The notes: generated from the letters alone by a model not told the origin. A stretch of DNA of 64,000 nucleotides from Stutzerimonas stutzeri (GCF_024448695.1 NZ_JAMOHY010000002.1:300325-364324), one strand, 5' to 3'; numbered from the stretch's first letter, positions 28,936 through 38,158 are shown. Numbers and translations: made by a program.

Positions 28936-31900
28936 TCAGTCAGCCTCTTCCCGCACCCTGAACCATGCGGCGTAGAGCGCCGGCAGAAACAGCAGCGTCA
29001 GCACGGTAGCGACGATCAACCCGCCCATGATGGCCACCGCCATGGGACCGAAGAATACGCTGCGCGACAACGGGATCATGGCCAGCACTGCTGCCAGAGC
29101 AGTCAGCACGATGGGGCGAAAACGGCGCACGGTGGCATCGATGATGGCGCTGAAACGATCATGGCCGGCACTGATGTCCTGCTCGATCTGATCGACCAGA
29201 ATCACCGAGTTGCGCATGATCATCCCCGACAGTGCAATGGTGCCGAGCATGGCGACGAAACCAAATGGCTGGCCGAACAGCAGCAGGAACAGCGTCACGC
29301 CGATGAGCCCCAGGGGCGCGGTGAGAAAGACCATGGCCGTGCGCGAGAAGCTCCTGAGCTGAATCATCAACAGGCTCAGCACGACGATGATAAACAGCGG
29401 TATGCCGGCATTCACCGAAGCCTGGCCACGGCTGGAGTCTTCAACCGAACCGCCGACTTCCAGCAGGTAGCCGCCAGGCAACGCCTCACGCACCTCGCGC
29501 AACGTCGGCTCGATCTGTTTGACCAGCGTGGCCGGCTGCTGCTCGCCATAGATATCGGCACGCACTGTGACCGTTGGCAGGCGGTTGCGGTGCCAGATCA
29601 CCCCTTCCTCGAAGCCGTACTCCAGTGTTGCAACCTGCGCCAGCGGCACACTGCGTCCGCTGGCCGTCGGAATCGCCAGACTGGGCAGCATCGACAGGGT
29701 TTCACGCTCGCGCGCGGTACCGCGCAGGAGGATTTCGATCAGCTCGTTGTCTTCGCGAAAGCGGCTCGCCGTGGCGCCAGTGAAGGTGCGTTGGAGAAAG
29801 CCAGACAGTTCCAGCGTACTCACACCGAGGGCGCGGGCACGGTCCTGGTCGATATTCAGCCAGACCACCTTGCTCGGCTCCTGCCAGTCAAGGTGGACGT
29901 TGACCACATGAGGGTTCTCCCGCACTTTTGCGGCCACCTGACGCGCCAGATCGCGCACCACATCGATATGCTCGCCGGTCACCCGGAACTGCACCGGGTA
30001 ACCCACCGGCGGCCCATTTTCCAAGCGACTGACACGCCCCCGCAGGCTGGGAAAGTCATGCTCCAGTCGCTCGATCAGCCAGCTGCGCAGGGCTTCGCGC
30101 TGCTCGATGCTGTCCGCCAGCACCACGAACTGGGCAAAGCTGGTCGCCGGCAGTTGCTGGTCGAGGGGCAAATAGAAACGCGGCGAGCCGTTGCCGACAT
30201 AGGCAACGTAATTGTCGATCCCGGCACGCGCCTTGAGCATCTCCTCCAGACGCCGCACCTCGGCTTCGGTGGCCTTGAGCGAGGCGCCTTCGGCCAGCTT
30301 CAGATCGACCATCAACTCCAGACGCCCCGAGGCCGGGAAGAACTGTTGCGGGACGATGCGGAACAGGCCAATCGAGGCGACGAAGAGCAGTAGCGTCAGC
30401 ACGATCACTGTCTTGCGCCAGCGCACGCAGAAATGGATCAGCCGCCTTACCCGCTGGTAGAACGGCGTGGAGTACGGATCGTGACCCTGAGCGCTGCCGC
30501 CATGCTTCTGCGCGTGACGCCGGGCCAGATCCGGCAGCAGCTTCTCGCCCAGCAGCGGCACGAACATCACCGCCGCGATCCAGGAGGCGACCAGCGCAAT
30601 GGTTACCACCTGAAAGATCGAGCGCGTGTATTCACCCGTACTGGACTGCGCGGTGGCAATCGGCAGGAATCCGGCCGCAGTGATCAGGGTGCCGGTGAGC
30701 ATCGGAAAGGCTGTGCTGGTCCAGGCAAAGCTGGCAGCCTTGAGCCGATCGAAGCCCTGCTCCATTTTGATCGCCATCATCTCTACAGCGATGATGGCGT
30801 CGTCCACCATCAGCCCCAGCGCCAGCACCAGGGCGCCGAGGGAAATCTTGTGCAGGCCGATATCGAAGTAGTGCATGGAGGCGAAGGTCATCGCCAGCAC
30901 CAGCGGGATCGACAACGCAACCACCAGACCGGTGCGCACGCCGAGGGAAAAGAAGCTCACCAGCAGCACGATGACCAGCGCCTCGATCAGCACCTTGACG
31001 AACTCGCCGACCCCGGTTTTAACCGCAGCCGGCTGGTCGGACACCTTGCGCAGCTCCATGCCGGCCGGCAGCTCCTGCTGCAGGCGGGCGAACTCGCTCT
31101 GCAGCGCTTCACCGAGCAGGAGGATATCGCCCCCGTCCTTCATGGATACCGCCAGGCCGATTGCCGGCTCCCCCATGAAGCGCATGCGCGGTGCCGGCGG
31201 ATCGTTGAAGCCACGATAGACCTGGGCCACGTCACCTATGCGAAAAGTCCGGCCCGCCACCCGAATGGGGAAATCACGAATCTGCTCGACCGTCTTGAAG
31301 CTGCCCGTCACACGCAGCTGGACGCGCTCGCTTGGCGTCTCGACGAAGCCCGCCGACATCACCGTATTCTGTGCTTCCAGTGCCTGCTTCACTGCTTCGA
31401 GCGGCACGCCAAGGGTGGCCAGCTTGACGTTGGACAGCTCGATCCAGATCTTCTCGTCCTGCAGGCCGATCAGTTCGACCTTGCCGACACTCCTGACCCG
31501 CTGCAGCTGCAGCTGGATGCGGTCGGCGTAATCCTTGAGCACGGCGTAATCGAAACCCTTGCCGGTCAGCGCATAGATATTGCCGAAGGTGGTGCCGAAT
31601 TCATCATTGAAGAACGGCCCCTGAACGCCAGACGGCAAGGTATGCCGGATATCGCCGATTTTCTTCCGTATCTCGTACCAGAGATCCGGGATCTGCCGGG
31701 AACGCAGCGAATCGAGGGCGATGAAGGTCACATTGGACTCACCCGGCCGCGAGAAGGAGACGATACGTTCGTACGCACCAGTCTCCATCAGCTTCTTTTC
31801 GATGCGCTCGGTGACCTGACGGGAGACTTCCTCGGCGGTGGCGCCGGGCCAGTTGGTCTGGATCACCATGGCCTTGAAGGTGAACGGCGGGTCTTCGCTC

Positions 31901-32007
31901 TGGCCAAGCTTGCCATAGGAGAGCACGCCCACGGCGGCTATCAGCAGCATGAGAAAGACCACAATCTGTCGATTGCCCAGCGCCCAGGCAGAAAGGTTGA
32001 AGCGCAT
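28936..32007 (-). CDS. RND efflux pump inner-membrane transporter
   Basis: Proton-driven HAE1-type RND permease (1023 residues, twelve helices) that extrudes drugs or other hydrophobic compounds. Features are the first helix at about 12-32, periplasmic loop 1, and the cluster of helices 2-6 with the proton-relay motif 'GLMVDDAIIAVE' (about 395-406), helix 7 near 540, a second loop, and helices 8-12 ending near 1018. It is closer to the TriC/VexF-like subgroup ('GQSEDPPFTFKAMVI') than to AcrB. It is co-transcribed downstream of the adaptor gene (5-base gap). No outer-membrane factor gene lies next to it, so it must borrow one. Confidence 0.92.
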   Translation of the reverse strand: MRFNLSAWALGNRQIVVFLMLLIAAVGVLSYGKLGQSEDPPFTFKAMVIQTNWPGATAEEVSRQVTERIEKKLMETGAYERIVSFSRPGESNVTFIALDSLRSRQIPDLWYEIRKKIGDIRHTLPSGVQGPFFNDEFGTTFGNIYALTGKGFDYAVLKDYADRIQLQLQRVRSVGKVELIGLQDEKIWIELSNVKLATLGVPLEAVKQALEAQNTVMSAGFVETPSERVQLRVTGSFKTVEQIRDFPIRVAGRTFRIGDVAQVYRGFNDPPAPRMRFMGEPAIGLAVSMKDGGDILLLGEALQSEFARLQQELPAGMELRKVSDQPAAVKTGVGEFVKVLIEALVIVLLVSFFSLGVRTGLVVALSIPLVLAMTFASMHYFDIGLHKISLGALVLALGLMVDDAIIAVEMMAIKMEQGFDRLKAASFAWTSTAFPMLTGTLITAAGFLPIATAQSSTGEYTRSIFQVVTIALVASWIAAVMFVPLLGEKLLPDLARRHAQKHGGSAQGHDPYSTPFYQRVRRLIHFCVRWRKTVIVLTLLLFVASIGLFRIVPQQFFPASGRLELMVDLKLAEGASLKATEAEVRRLEEMLKARAGIDNYVAYVGNGSPRFYLPLDQQLPATSFAQFVVLADSIEQREALRSWLIERLEHDFPSLRGRVSRLENGPPVGYPVQFRVTGEHIDVVRDLARQVAAKVRENPHVVNVHLDWQEPSKVVWLNIDQDRARALGVSTLELSGFLQRTFTGATASRFREDNELIEILLRGTARERETLSMLPSLAIPTASGRSVPLAQVATLEYGFEEGVIWHRNRLPTVTVRADIYGEQQPATLVKQIEPTLREVREALPGGYLLEVGGSVEDSSRGQASVNAGIPLFIIVVLSLLMIQLRSFSRTAMVFLTAPLGLIGVTLFLLLFGQPFGFVAMLGTIALSGMIMRNSVILVDQIEQDISAGHDRFSAIIDATVRRFRPIVLTALAAVLAMIPLSRSVFFGPMAVAIMGGLIVATVLTLLFLPALYAAWFRVREEAD

Positions 32008-32012
32008 CGGGA

Positions 32013-33110
32013 TTACTCCTGGCCAGCCAGCGCAACCGGACGATTGTCGCGGTCGATGGGTCTGACCGCCTGGCCTTCATGCAGCAGCTGGACCCCGGCC
32101 ATGACAACCCAGTCCTCGGCCTGCAGACCGTCCAGCACCGGCACCTGGGTTTCACCGAAGGCACCGATCCGCACAGTGACACGCTCCAGAGTGGCGTCTT
32201 CCTTTACTCGCCAGACATAGGCTTGGCCCTGCTCGGCGGTGACGGCCGACAGCGGCACGGCAAGCGATACTTCGTCGGCGCTGCGAATCGACACCAGTGC
32301 GCTCTGGCCCAGCTCAACCTGCACATCGGCCTGGGTAAAGGCCACACGCGCCGAATAGGTCCGCGACTGCTCATCGGCGGCTGGCGACAGCTCGCGGATT
32401 TGCCCCGGATAGCGCTTGTCCGGCTGAGACCAGAGCTCCACTACCACCTCCTGCCCCACCGAATAACGCTCCAGCGCCTGCTCGGGCAGGTTGATCGCCA
32501 CCTCGCGCTCGCCATCTGCAGCCAGGACAAAGGCTGTCTGGCCAGCAGCAATCACCTGACCAACTTCGACGCGGCGCTGGGCGATTACCCCGTCACGGCT
32601 GGCACGCAATACCGCGTAGTCGACCTGGTTGCTGGCCACGTCAAACTCGGCACGCGTCTGCTGCAAGCGCGCCTGGGCTGCGCGGTAGGTATTTTCCGAG
32701 GCATCGAACTGCGAACGGCTGACCAGCTGCCGCTGCATCAGGGTTTTGTAGCGCTCATGTTCGGCACGCGCGACCCGCAAATTTGCCTCGGCAGCCGTCA
32801 CCTGAGCGCGGATGCCTTCGAGTTGCAGGCGAACGTCCTGCGGATCGAGGCTGGCCAGTGGCTGATCCTTGCGCACGCGCTCACCGGCTTCGACCAAACG
32901 TTCGACCACCTTGCCGCCGATACGAAACGCCAACTCGGGTTCGTAACGGGCATGAATCTCGCCCGGATAGCTCTCGAAGGCTTCGCTCGCCGGTTGCGGC
33001 TGAACCACCATCACGGGTCGTACCGTGACGGGTTCGGACTCGCCATTGCCGCAGCCAGCCAGCAAGGCAAAACCAAGGGCACCGATAAGAGGCAGGGCAG
33101 GTTTGAGCAC
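32013..33110 (-). CDS. RND efflux periplasmic adaptor (membrane fusion lipoprotein)
   Basis: A 365-residue periplasmic adaptor linking the RND permease to an outer-membrane channel. The lipoprotein signal ends in LLAGC (Cys20). A lipoyl half-motif 'RIGGKVVERLVEAGERVRKD' (about 63-82), an alpha-hairpin (about 95-155, 'VTAAEANLRVARAEHERYK'), the second lipoyl half 'SRDGVIAQRRVEVGQVI' (about 172-188) and a beta-barrel domain (about 200-285) follow in the usual order. It is the first gene of the two-gene efflux operon and divergent from a TetR regulator. Confidence 0.93.
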   Translation of the reverse strand: MLKPALPLIGALGFALLAGCGNGESEPVTVRPVMVVQPQPASEAFESYPGEIHARYEPELAFRIGGKVVERLVEAGERVRKDQPLASLDPQDVRLQLEGIRAQVTAAEANLRVARAEHERYKTLMQRQLVSRSQFDASENTYRAAQARLQQTRAEFDVASNQVDYAVLRASRDGVIAQRRVEVGQVIAAGQTAFVLAADGEREVAINLPEQALERYSVGQEVVVELWSQPDKRYPGQIRELSPAADEQSRTYSARVAFTQADVQVELGQSALVSIRSADEVSLAVPLSAVTAEQGQAYVWRVKEDATLERVTVRIGAFGETQVPVLDGLQAEDWVVMAGVQLLHEGQAVRPIDRDNRPVALAGQE

Positions 33111-33144
33111 GCGGATTCTCTCTCACAAAACGAACGTGAATACT

Positions 33145-33160
33145 TATACTGCCGGGTATA
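33145..33160. promoter_or_regulatory. Candidate TetR operator between efflux operon and regulator
   Basis: Inverted repeat TATAC-tgccgg-GTATA in the 93-base gap between the divergent adaptor and TetR genes; flanking bases extend the symmetry (TACT on the left, AGTA on the right, with one bulged base). It is 35 bases upstream of the adaptor ATG and 44 upstream of the TetR ATG, well placed to repress both promoters. Confidence 0.55.
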
Positions 33161-33203
33161 GTAAAAATAACCAAACCAGCCAGTCCAGTATTAAACGTAT
33201 CCC

Positions 33204-33845
33204 ATGATTGAAGACTTGCCCGCATCATCAGGCCCCGGTCGTCCGAAGGACCCCGCAAAGCGCGAGGCGATACTTGCCGCCGCGCAGACGCTTTTTCTCG
33301 GCAACGGCTACGAAGGCAGCAGCATGGATGCCATCGCCGCCGAAGCCGGTGTTTCCAAGCTCACGCTCTATAGTCATTTCAAGGACAAGGAAGCGCTGTT
33401 CGCTACTGCGGTGAAGACCACCTGCGAGACGCGCCTGCCGCGCAAACTGTTCGTCCTGGAAGAGGATTGCTCGATTCGCCAGGTTTTGCTGGATCTCGGC
33501 CATGCGCTGCAGGAGCTGGCCAACAGCCCCGAGTCCATCGGCCTGCACCGCGTGATGGTGGCGATGGCGACGCAGAATCCGGGGCTGTCACGGATGTTCT
33601 ACGACGCCGGACCGCAGCGACTGCTACAGGATCTCGAACAGCTGCTTGGCCAGGCCCACGCATGCGGCCTACTGGGTGTACCTGAGCCCATGCGCGGCGC
33701 GGAGCATTTCTGCTCGATGCTCAAGGGAGGCACGCATTTCCGTCTGCTGATTGGCTATGACAACGCACCGGATACGGTCGAAGCGGAGCGGCATGTGGAG
33801 GATGTCGTCACGCTGTTCCTGCGCGCTTACGCCGCTGAAAACTAA
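33204..33845 (+). CDS. TetR/AcrR-family transcription regulator
   Basis: A 213-residue repressor-type protein. The N-terminal helix-turn-helix region reads 'REAILAAAQTLFLGNGYEGS', 'SMDAIAAEAGVSKLTLYSHF' (about 22-62), with the standard TetR ending 'KDKEALFATAV'. The C-terminal ligand domain is helical ('TetR_C' type with 'FVLEEDCSIRQVLLDLGHAL'). It is divergent from the RND operon, separated by a short gap with a palindrome. It most likely represses the pump genes and itself until an effector binds. Confidence 0.92.
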   Translation: MIEDLPASSGPGRPKDPAKREAILAAAQTLFLGNGYEGSSMDAIAAEAGVSKLTLYSHFKDKEALFATAVKTTCETRLPRKLFVLEEDCSIRQVLLDLGHALQELANSPESIGLHRVMVAMATQNPGLSRMFYDAGPQRLLQDLEQLLGQAHACGLLGVPEPMRGAEHFCSMLKGGTHFRLLIGYDNAPDTVEAERHVEDVVTLFLRAYAAEN

Positions 33846-33851
33846 CCGCGC

Positions 33852-35348
33852 TTACAGCGCCGAGAGGGTGCGAAACTCGTCCTGGGCAAGCTGATCGGTC
33901 ATGCCGCTGACGAAATCCTGCAGCATCCGGCAGCGATAGTAGAACGCCCACAACGGTTGATTGGGCGAGCCGTCAGGATGACTCTTCAGCGCCTCGTGAT
34001 AGGCCTTGACCAACTGGCTGGGCAAGCGCCTGGCCAGCATCTGCAGGTGTGGCTCGCTGCGGCAGACACCATCGGTCAGCGCATGGAACACCGGCACAGG
34101 CACGCTCAGCAGTGGCGCGTAGGCATCCAGCAACCCCTGCAGAATCCGGTAGCCCTGCAATTGCAGCGTCTCCACTTCGCGGTGGCAGAAGACGTGCTCC
34201 ATCGCAACGTCCTTGAAGGTCTGTACGATGGCGTTCTCCAGGCTGGCATCCTCCAGCAGGGCGCGGTCCAGGGTACCGTGGTACACCGGCTCGATATGCT
34301 CGATGAACTGCCGGGCTGCGTGCTGCACCAGCGGATGCACCATATTCACCCGCAGCCAGATGAAAAACTCGCCGACCTTGTTGATCGTCTCCTTCTGCGC
34401 CCGTGATTCGGCATAGGCGACCATGCTGCGAAAGCTGCGTCCGGTTGCCGCAACCGGCTCGTCCGGCGAGCCATGCTCGGCGAACTTCTCCACCAGCAAC
34501 CGGGCCAGCTGCTCGATACTGAAGATGCCCTTCTCCACCGAGTCCTCGATATCGGCCAGGCAATAGGCGATATCGTCCGCCGCTTCCATGATGTAGGCGA
34601 CCGGATGACGGGTGCCGGGGGCAAGCCCAAGCGCAGCCTGCAACGCGCAGACGAAAGGCTCCTCGGACAGGTAAAAGCCCGGTTTTTTGTGCAGATACGC
34701 GCCCAACGAGCCCTTCTCGGGTTTTGGCGCATAAGCGACACGCACGTATTTGAGCAGCCCGGCGGTCTGGGTATACGTCAGGTTCAGTCGCTGCAGGCTG
34801 ACCACCAGGCGAAGCGCCTGGGCATTACCCTCGAACGCTCGCAGGTCGGCCAACATCTGCGCACGCAAGGTCTCATCGCCCACCCCGACCGGCACAGCAG
34901 CATCAAATAGTGTCTCCAGGTGGCGCGCGAACCACTCACCAATGGCGAATTCACCAAAATGACCGAAGGGCGGGTTGCCGATGTCGTGCATCAGGCAGGT
35001 CATTTCCACCAGGCTTTCCAGCGTCCCTTCAAGCCCGTCGAGACCGTACAGCCCGGCCTTGTCACCCAGCTGCCGGAACAGCGTGCGGACGATAAAGCGC
35101 CCCGTCTGCTGTACTTCCAGCGAATGCGTCAGACGGCTGCGCACCGCAGCATTGCGCTCCAGCGGGAAGACCTGGGTCTTCTGCTGCAGACGGCGTACGC
35201 CAGCAGAATTGATGATGCGTCCCCGATCGCTTTCAAGCTGATCGACGATCAACGACAGATCGCATTCCGATGCCTTGAGCCCCCCTTCCACTCGACCATA
35301 GGGCCGCTGGCGGGAAATCTTGTTCTTGAAGTTCACAGACACCGGCAT
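33852..35348 (-). CDS. dgt: Deoxyguanosinetriphosphate triphosphohydrolase (dGTPase)
   Basis: HD-domain enzyme that splits dGTP into deoxyguanosine and tripolyphosphate, tuning the dNTP pools. The chosen start gives 498 residues beginning '[18 protein letters not shown]', close to the length of E. coli Dgt (505). The metal-binding HD residues are in '[15 protein letters not shown]' (about 75-89) and '[15 protein letters not shown]' (about 124-138), with '[19 protein letters not shown]' (about 260) supplying the downstream Asp. A longer reading frame up to 35768 overlaps the divergent YebC-type gene and is rejected. It converges on the TetR gene, leaving only six bases between the stops. Confidence 0.93.
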   Translation of the reverse strand: MPVSVNFKNKISRQRPYGRVEGGLKASECDLSLIVDQLESDRGRIINSAGVRRLQQKTQVFPLERNAAVRSRLTHSLEVQQTGRFIVRTLFRQLGDKAGLYGLDGLEGTLESLVEMTCLMHDIGNPPFGHFGEFAIGEWFARHLETLFDAAVPVGVGDETLRAQMLADLRAFEGNAQALRLVVSLQRLNLTYTQTAGLLKYVRVAYAPKPEKGSLGAYLHKKPGFYLSEEPFVCALQAALGLAPGTRHPVAYIMEAADDIAYCLADIEDSVEKGIFSIEQLARLLVEKFAEHGSPDEPVAATGRSFRSMVAYAESRAQKETINKVGEFFIWLRVNMVHPLVQHAARQFIEHIEPVYHGTLDRALLEDASLENAIVQTFKDVAMEHVFCHREVETLQLQGYRILQGLLDAYAPLLSVPVPVFHALTDGVCRSEPHLQMLARRLPSQLVKAYHEALKSHPDGSPNQPLWAFYYRCRMLQDFVSGMTDQLAQDEFRTLSAL

Positions 35349-35571
35349 GGATCGCACTCGCAACAGCAATGGAGTCGCGAGCCTAACGCGACACGCCTGG
35401 TTTACCAAGACAGGCCGCAGGAAGCATGGCCGAACACGTTCAGTCGGACATGTTTCGGTACCCGCAAGCTGCACCTGTTTGTCGCTCAGGTCGTGCCTGC
35501 AACGACAGCAACCGCTAGAATCGACCGTCAGACGGGCGACTCCCTCATCCGCACGAAAAACGAGAGCCAGC

Positions 35572-36276
35572 ATGGGCGCACAGTGGAAAGCGAAACACAA
35601 GGAAGCGGCAGCCAACGCCAAGGGCCGTACCTTCGGCAAGCTGTCGAAGGAAATCATGATCGCGGCGCGCAGCGGTGCCGATCCGGACATGAATCCTCGC
35701 TTGCGCCTGGTTGTGGAGCAGGCGAAGAAGGCTTCCATGCCGCGCGAAACCCTGGAGCGCGCCATCAAGAAAGGCGCCGGCCTGCTGGGTGAAAGCGTGC
35801 ACTACGAGCGCACCACCTATGAAGGCTTCGCGCCGCATCAGGTGCCGGTGATCGTCGAGTGTCTGACCGACAACATCAACCGCACCGTGGCCGAAATCCG
35901 CGTGTTGTTCCGCAAGGGCCAGCTGGGCGCTTCGGGCTCGGTTGCCTGGGACTTCGACCATTGCGGGATGATCGAGGCAGCTCCTGCCACGGCCGATGCC
36001 GATCCGGAACTGGCGGCGATTGAAGCCGGCGCCCAGGACTTTGAAGAAGCCGACGAAGGCACTTGGCTGTTCATCAGCGACACCACGGATCTGGATACGG
36101 TCTGCCGTGCTCTGCCCGAACACGGCTTCAGCGTGCAGTCGGCACAGCTCGGCTATCGCCCGAAGAATCCCGTGGCAACGCTGTCCGCCGAAGAACTCGA
36201 AGAGGTCGAAGCCTTCCTCGCGGCCATCGACGCCCACGACGACGTGCAGAATGTCTACGTCGGACTGGCAGGCTGA
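35572..36276 (+). CDS. YebC/PmpR-family protein (YeeN-like)
   Basis: A 234-residue protein of the YebC/TACO1 family. Members were first described as DNA-binding regulators (PmpR); more recent work ties them to ribosomes translating proline-rich stretches. The start '[18 protein letters not shown]' resembles the YeeN branch more than the standard 'MAGHSKW' of YebC, so this is probably the second paralog. Other landmarks are '[19 protein letters not shown]' (about 28-46), '[12 protein letters not shown]' (about 100) and '[11 protein letters not shown]' (about 121). In-frame sequence upstream to 35320 has no family match. Confidence 0.9.
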   Translation: MGAQWKAKHKEAAANAKGRTFGKLSKEIMIAARSGADPDMNPRLRLVVEQAKKASMPRETLERAIKKGAGLLGESVHYERTTYEGFAPHQVPVIVECLTDNINRTVAEIRVLFRKGQLGASGSVAWDFDHCGMIEAAPATADADPELAAIEAGAQDFEEADEGTWLFISDTTDLDTVCRALPEHGFSVQSAQLGYRPKNPVATLSAEELEEVEAFLAAIDAHDDVQNVYVGLAG

Positions 36277-36329
36277 CGGCAATACTGTCGCAGACTTCGA
36301 TTGATGGCTTTTGTCAGCAGGACATAGAA

Positions 36330-36674
36330 ATGAGCACGAACAAGCCGAATACGCCTTACGCCCAGCGCGAGCAGGGCTATCGTGAAAAAGCCCTGAAAAT
36401 GTACCCCTGGGTATGCGGACGTTGCGCCCGCGAGTTTTCAGGCAAGCGCTTGAGCGAACTGACGGTCCATCACAAGGACCATAATCACGACAACAACCCC
36501 GAAGACGGCTCGAACTGGGAGCTGCTCTGCCTGTATTGCCACGACAACGAGCATTCACGCTATACAGACAATCAGTACCACGCTGAAGCTCGACCCGGCA
36601 GTGACCTGGGACCGAAAGAAACCTTCAAGGCCTTCGCCAACCTCGCCGATCTGCTCAAGAAAAAGCCGGATTGA
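36330..36674 (+). CDS. YajD-family HNH nuclease
   Basis: A 114-residue HNH-type protein, matching E. coli YajD in length. The zinc-finger/HNH core is clear: 'CGRC' (about 32-35), 'LTVHHKDHNHDNN' (about 48-60) and 'NWELLCLYCHDNEH' (about 66-79). Its biological target is not known; it is a chromosomal gene and shows no link here to restriction or phage defence. Its last codons form the left arm of a terminator hairpin. Confidence 0.88.
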   Translation: MSTNKPNTPYAQREQGYREKALKMYPWVCGRCAREFSGKRLSELTVHHKDHNHDNNPEDGSNWELLCLYCHDNEHSRYTDNQYHAEARPGSDLGPKETFKAFANLADLLKKKPD

Positions 36675-36689
36675 ACCAGCCCGGCTTTT
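36661..36689. terminator. Terminator overlapping the yajD stop codon
   Basis: Perfect 9-bp stem AAAAGCCGG / CCGGCTTTT with an 11-base loop that contains the TGA stop of the HNH gene. The right arm ends in TTTTC, giving a Rho-independent terminator on the plus strand; the A-run on the left lets it also serve the convergent universal stress gene. Confidence 0.8.
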
Positions 36690-36710
36690 CACTGCAATTC
36701 ATTTCACTCG

Positions 36711-37142
36711 TTATTTCACCAACAGGACCGGCACCGACACCTCATGAATCACCCGGTTGGCGACCGAACCCAGCAGCATGCCGGTGAAGCTGCCCAGGCC
36801 TCGCGTGCCCATCACCACGGTATCGCAGCCCAGCCGCTTGACGGCTTCATTAACCTGCTCGGCCACGTTACCCAGAGCGGCGTGACCCTCATGAGCGATA
36901 CCTGCCGCCTGCAACACCGTTGTCGCCTCGGCAATGAGGGTGCGCGACTTGGCCAACAGGCTGTTGTTGAGATCTTCGATCATGTTGGATGTGACGTATT
37001 CACCGTAAATCACCGGCTCATGCTGGGCATTGAGCACATGCACCTCGAGCGGCTTGGGGGCATCGGTGGCGAGATTGACGATGTACTGCAGCGCCCGCCG
37101 GGAATTGTCCGAACCATCGAAAGCGAGAAGAATATTGCGCAT
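36711..37142 (-). CDS. Universal stress protein (UspA family)
   Basis: A 143-residue USP-fold protein, cytoplasmic and probably ATP-binding. The N-terminal 'MRNILLAFDGSDNSRRAL' holds the conserved Asp, and the nucleotide loop 'VMGTRGLGSFTGMLLGSVAN' (about 110-129) matches G-x2-G-x9-G-S/T. It ends 'VPVLLVK'. The start is set by a strong GGAGG ribosome site; a 24-codon in-frame extension has none. Its client is unknown; the family is usually induced in stationary phase or stress. Confidence 0.92.
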   Translation of the reverse strand: MRNILLAFDGSDNSRRALQYIVNLATDAPKPLEVHVLNAQHEPVIYGEYVTSNMIEDLNNSLLAKSRTLIAEATTVLQAAGIAHEGHAALGNVAEQVNEAVKRLGCDTVVMGTRGLGSFTGMLLGSVANRVIHEVSVPVLLVK

Positions 37143-37281
37143 GTCGAACCTCCATGAAGTGTGTGAAGGCAGCATAACCCAATGCGCAAACGCTTCGACC
37201 AGGCACACAAGCATTCATTGATCCAGGGCACACCGCCAAGTCACCAGACCAGAATGTGCGGGCAAAAAGCGGCCAGCGAAC

Positions 37282-37713
37282 ATGCACAGAACTTCCATAT
37301 CCGACGATCAACTGCGCCTGCTGCCAAGCGAATACAGGCCATTGCTGAATAAATTCTACCGAGCCCATCGCAGCCATATGCGCGCTCCGGCAGGTGCGCG
37401 CTGCTGGGTCGCCGGCACAACTGAAATCGTGGCAGCACTCTGCTTGAGCAGCGTCGAAAACGGGTATTGGCTGAGCGGACTGCTGGTTGCGCCTGAGCAG
37501 CGCAAAAAAGGCTTGGGCGCACGCCTGGTTGCCAGGGCGGTTAGCGAAAACAGCGGACCAGTCTGGTTGTTTTGCGTCCCGGAACAGGTCTCTTTCTATC
37601 GACGACTCGGCTTCAATGAAAGCATGGTGCTGCCGGAGGCACTTGCATCACGCCTGCAACGTTACAACAGCAACAGGACCCTGATAGCGCTACGGCACGA
37701 CAACGAGAGATAA
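37282..37713 (+). CDS. GNAT-family N-acetyltransferase
   Basis: A 143-residue acetyltransferase of unknown substrate. The acetyl-CoA pyrophosphate loop is 'APEQRKKGLGARLV' (about 70-83; Q/R-x-x-G-x-G/A pattern), followed by 'FYRRLGFNES' (about 106-115), the typical motif B. No signal peptide is present. It stands alone between a divergent stress protein and a terminator hairpin just after its stop. Confidence 0.85.
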   Translation: MHRTSISDDQLRLLPSEYRPLLNKFYRAHRSHMRAPAGARCWVAGTTEIVAALCLSSVENGYWLSGLLVAPEQRKKGLGARLVARAVSENSGPVWLFCVPEQVSFYRRLGFNESMVLPEALASRLQRYNSNRTLIALRHDNER

Positions 37714-37723
37714 ACGGACTGAG

Positions 37724-37746
37724 GGGCAGCTGGTCAGCTGCCCTTT
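37724..37746 (+). terminator. Terminator after the acetyltransferase gene
   Basis: Perfect 9-bp stem GGGCAGCTG / CAGCTGCCC with a 2-base loop and a TTT tail, 11 bases after the acetyltransferase stop. Because the loop is tight, the real stem probably opens by one pair. Confidence 0.65.
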
Positions 37747-37750
37747 GCGG

Positions 37751-37897
37751 CTATGGTGAAATCGGGTCGCTTGCGGGAAAGGTTTCTTCCAGCGCTTCAT
37801 CCAACTGATCTTCGTCGGCTTCGTCAGGATGACGATCAACCGGATCTTCCTCGGCATGATCAGGCCGGGAGGGTTCTTGCGGGGCATTACCGTTCAT
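37751..37897 (-). CDS. Tiny acidic protein with ETFPASDP motif
   Basis: A 48-residue, very acidic protein (about a third Asp/Glu). The start is chosen because AGGAGCTC sits seven bases upstream; an in-frame ATG eight codons earlier lacks a site. The C-terminal 'LDEALEETFPASDPIS' is, to my recollection, a recurring signature of small uncharacterised proteobacterial proteins. Function is unknown. It lies just downstream of the RsmZ terminator on the same strand but has its own ribosome site. Confidence 0.7.
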   Translation of the reverse strand: MNGNAPQEPSRPDHAEEDPVDRHPDEADEDQLDEALEETFPASDPISP

Positions 37898-37985
37898 GAT
37901 GAGCTCCTGCGAATGGGTCATAGCCTTAGTCTGCCAATCGCAAGAGTCGTTCAGCGAAGTCCGTTCGCCCGCCTTTGTTCCGTGC

Positions 37986-38016
37986 AAAAAAAGGGGCGGG
38001 GGTTTAACCCCCGCCC
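37986..38016 (-). terminator. RsmZ Rho-independent terminator
   Basis: Stem GGGCGGGGGTT / AACCCCCGCCC (37994-38016), followed on the minus strand by one C and seven T. This is the strongest terminator in the window and fixes the 3' end of RsmZ. Confidence 0.92.
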
Positions 38017-38124
38017 GCCTCCTTCCATGCTTCCTTGTATTTCCTGCTCATCGTCCTGATGAAGCCGTTTCCTGCGGCTGATCCTGACCGACTTCCTTGC
38101 CGGCTGTGCCTGTCCATGAGCACG
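37986..38124 (-). ncRNA. rsmZ: RsmZ regulatory small RNA
   Basis: A 139-nt RNA that sequesters the translational repressors RsmA/CsrA. It carries nine GGA motifs, several inside predicted hairpin loops, and the internal string 'CATCAGGACGATGAGCAGG' closely resembles RsmZ of P. fluorescens as I remember it. The 5' end can fold as GTGC / GCAC around a GGA loop, as in known RsmZ. A sigma-70 promoter, a terminator with seven T and an upstream GacA box complete the unit. Its place immediately downstream of rpoS is the known Pseudomonas location. The exact 5' end is inferred from the -10 box. Confidence 0.9.
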
Positions 38125-38130
38125 GTTGCG

Positions 38131-38158
38131 ATATTAAGCTTCTCAGCCGCAACGGCAA
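38131..38158 (-). promoter_or_regulatory. RsmZ promoter
   Basis: On the minus strand, TTGCCG (38158-38153) and TAATAT (38136-38131) are separated by 16 bases and lie six bases before the deduced first nucleotide of RsmZ. The -35 box is imperfect, which suits activation by GacA from the upstream box. Confidence 0.75.

Noticed and set aside
28810..30393. 527-codon plus-strand frame over the end of the RND permease
   Set aside because: Shadow of the RND gene; rich in His, Gln and Arg with no motif.
30433..32220. 595-codon plus-strand frame over the RND permease
   Set aside because: Antisense to an unmistakable RND transporter; composition (His/Gln/Arg-rich) is that of a shadow frame.
35349..35768. 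Extended N-terminus of the dGTPase
   Set aside because: Adds 140 residues not found in Dgt proteins and overlaps the divergent YebC-type gene.
36330..36674. YajD HNH protein as part of a restriction or anti-phage system
   Set aside because: No methylase, restriction or toxin genes surround it, and YajD is a common chromosomal protein of the same size.
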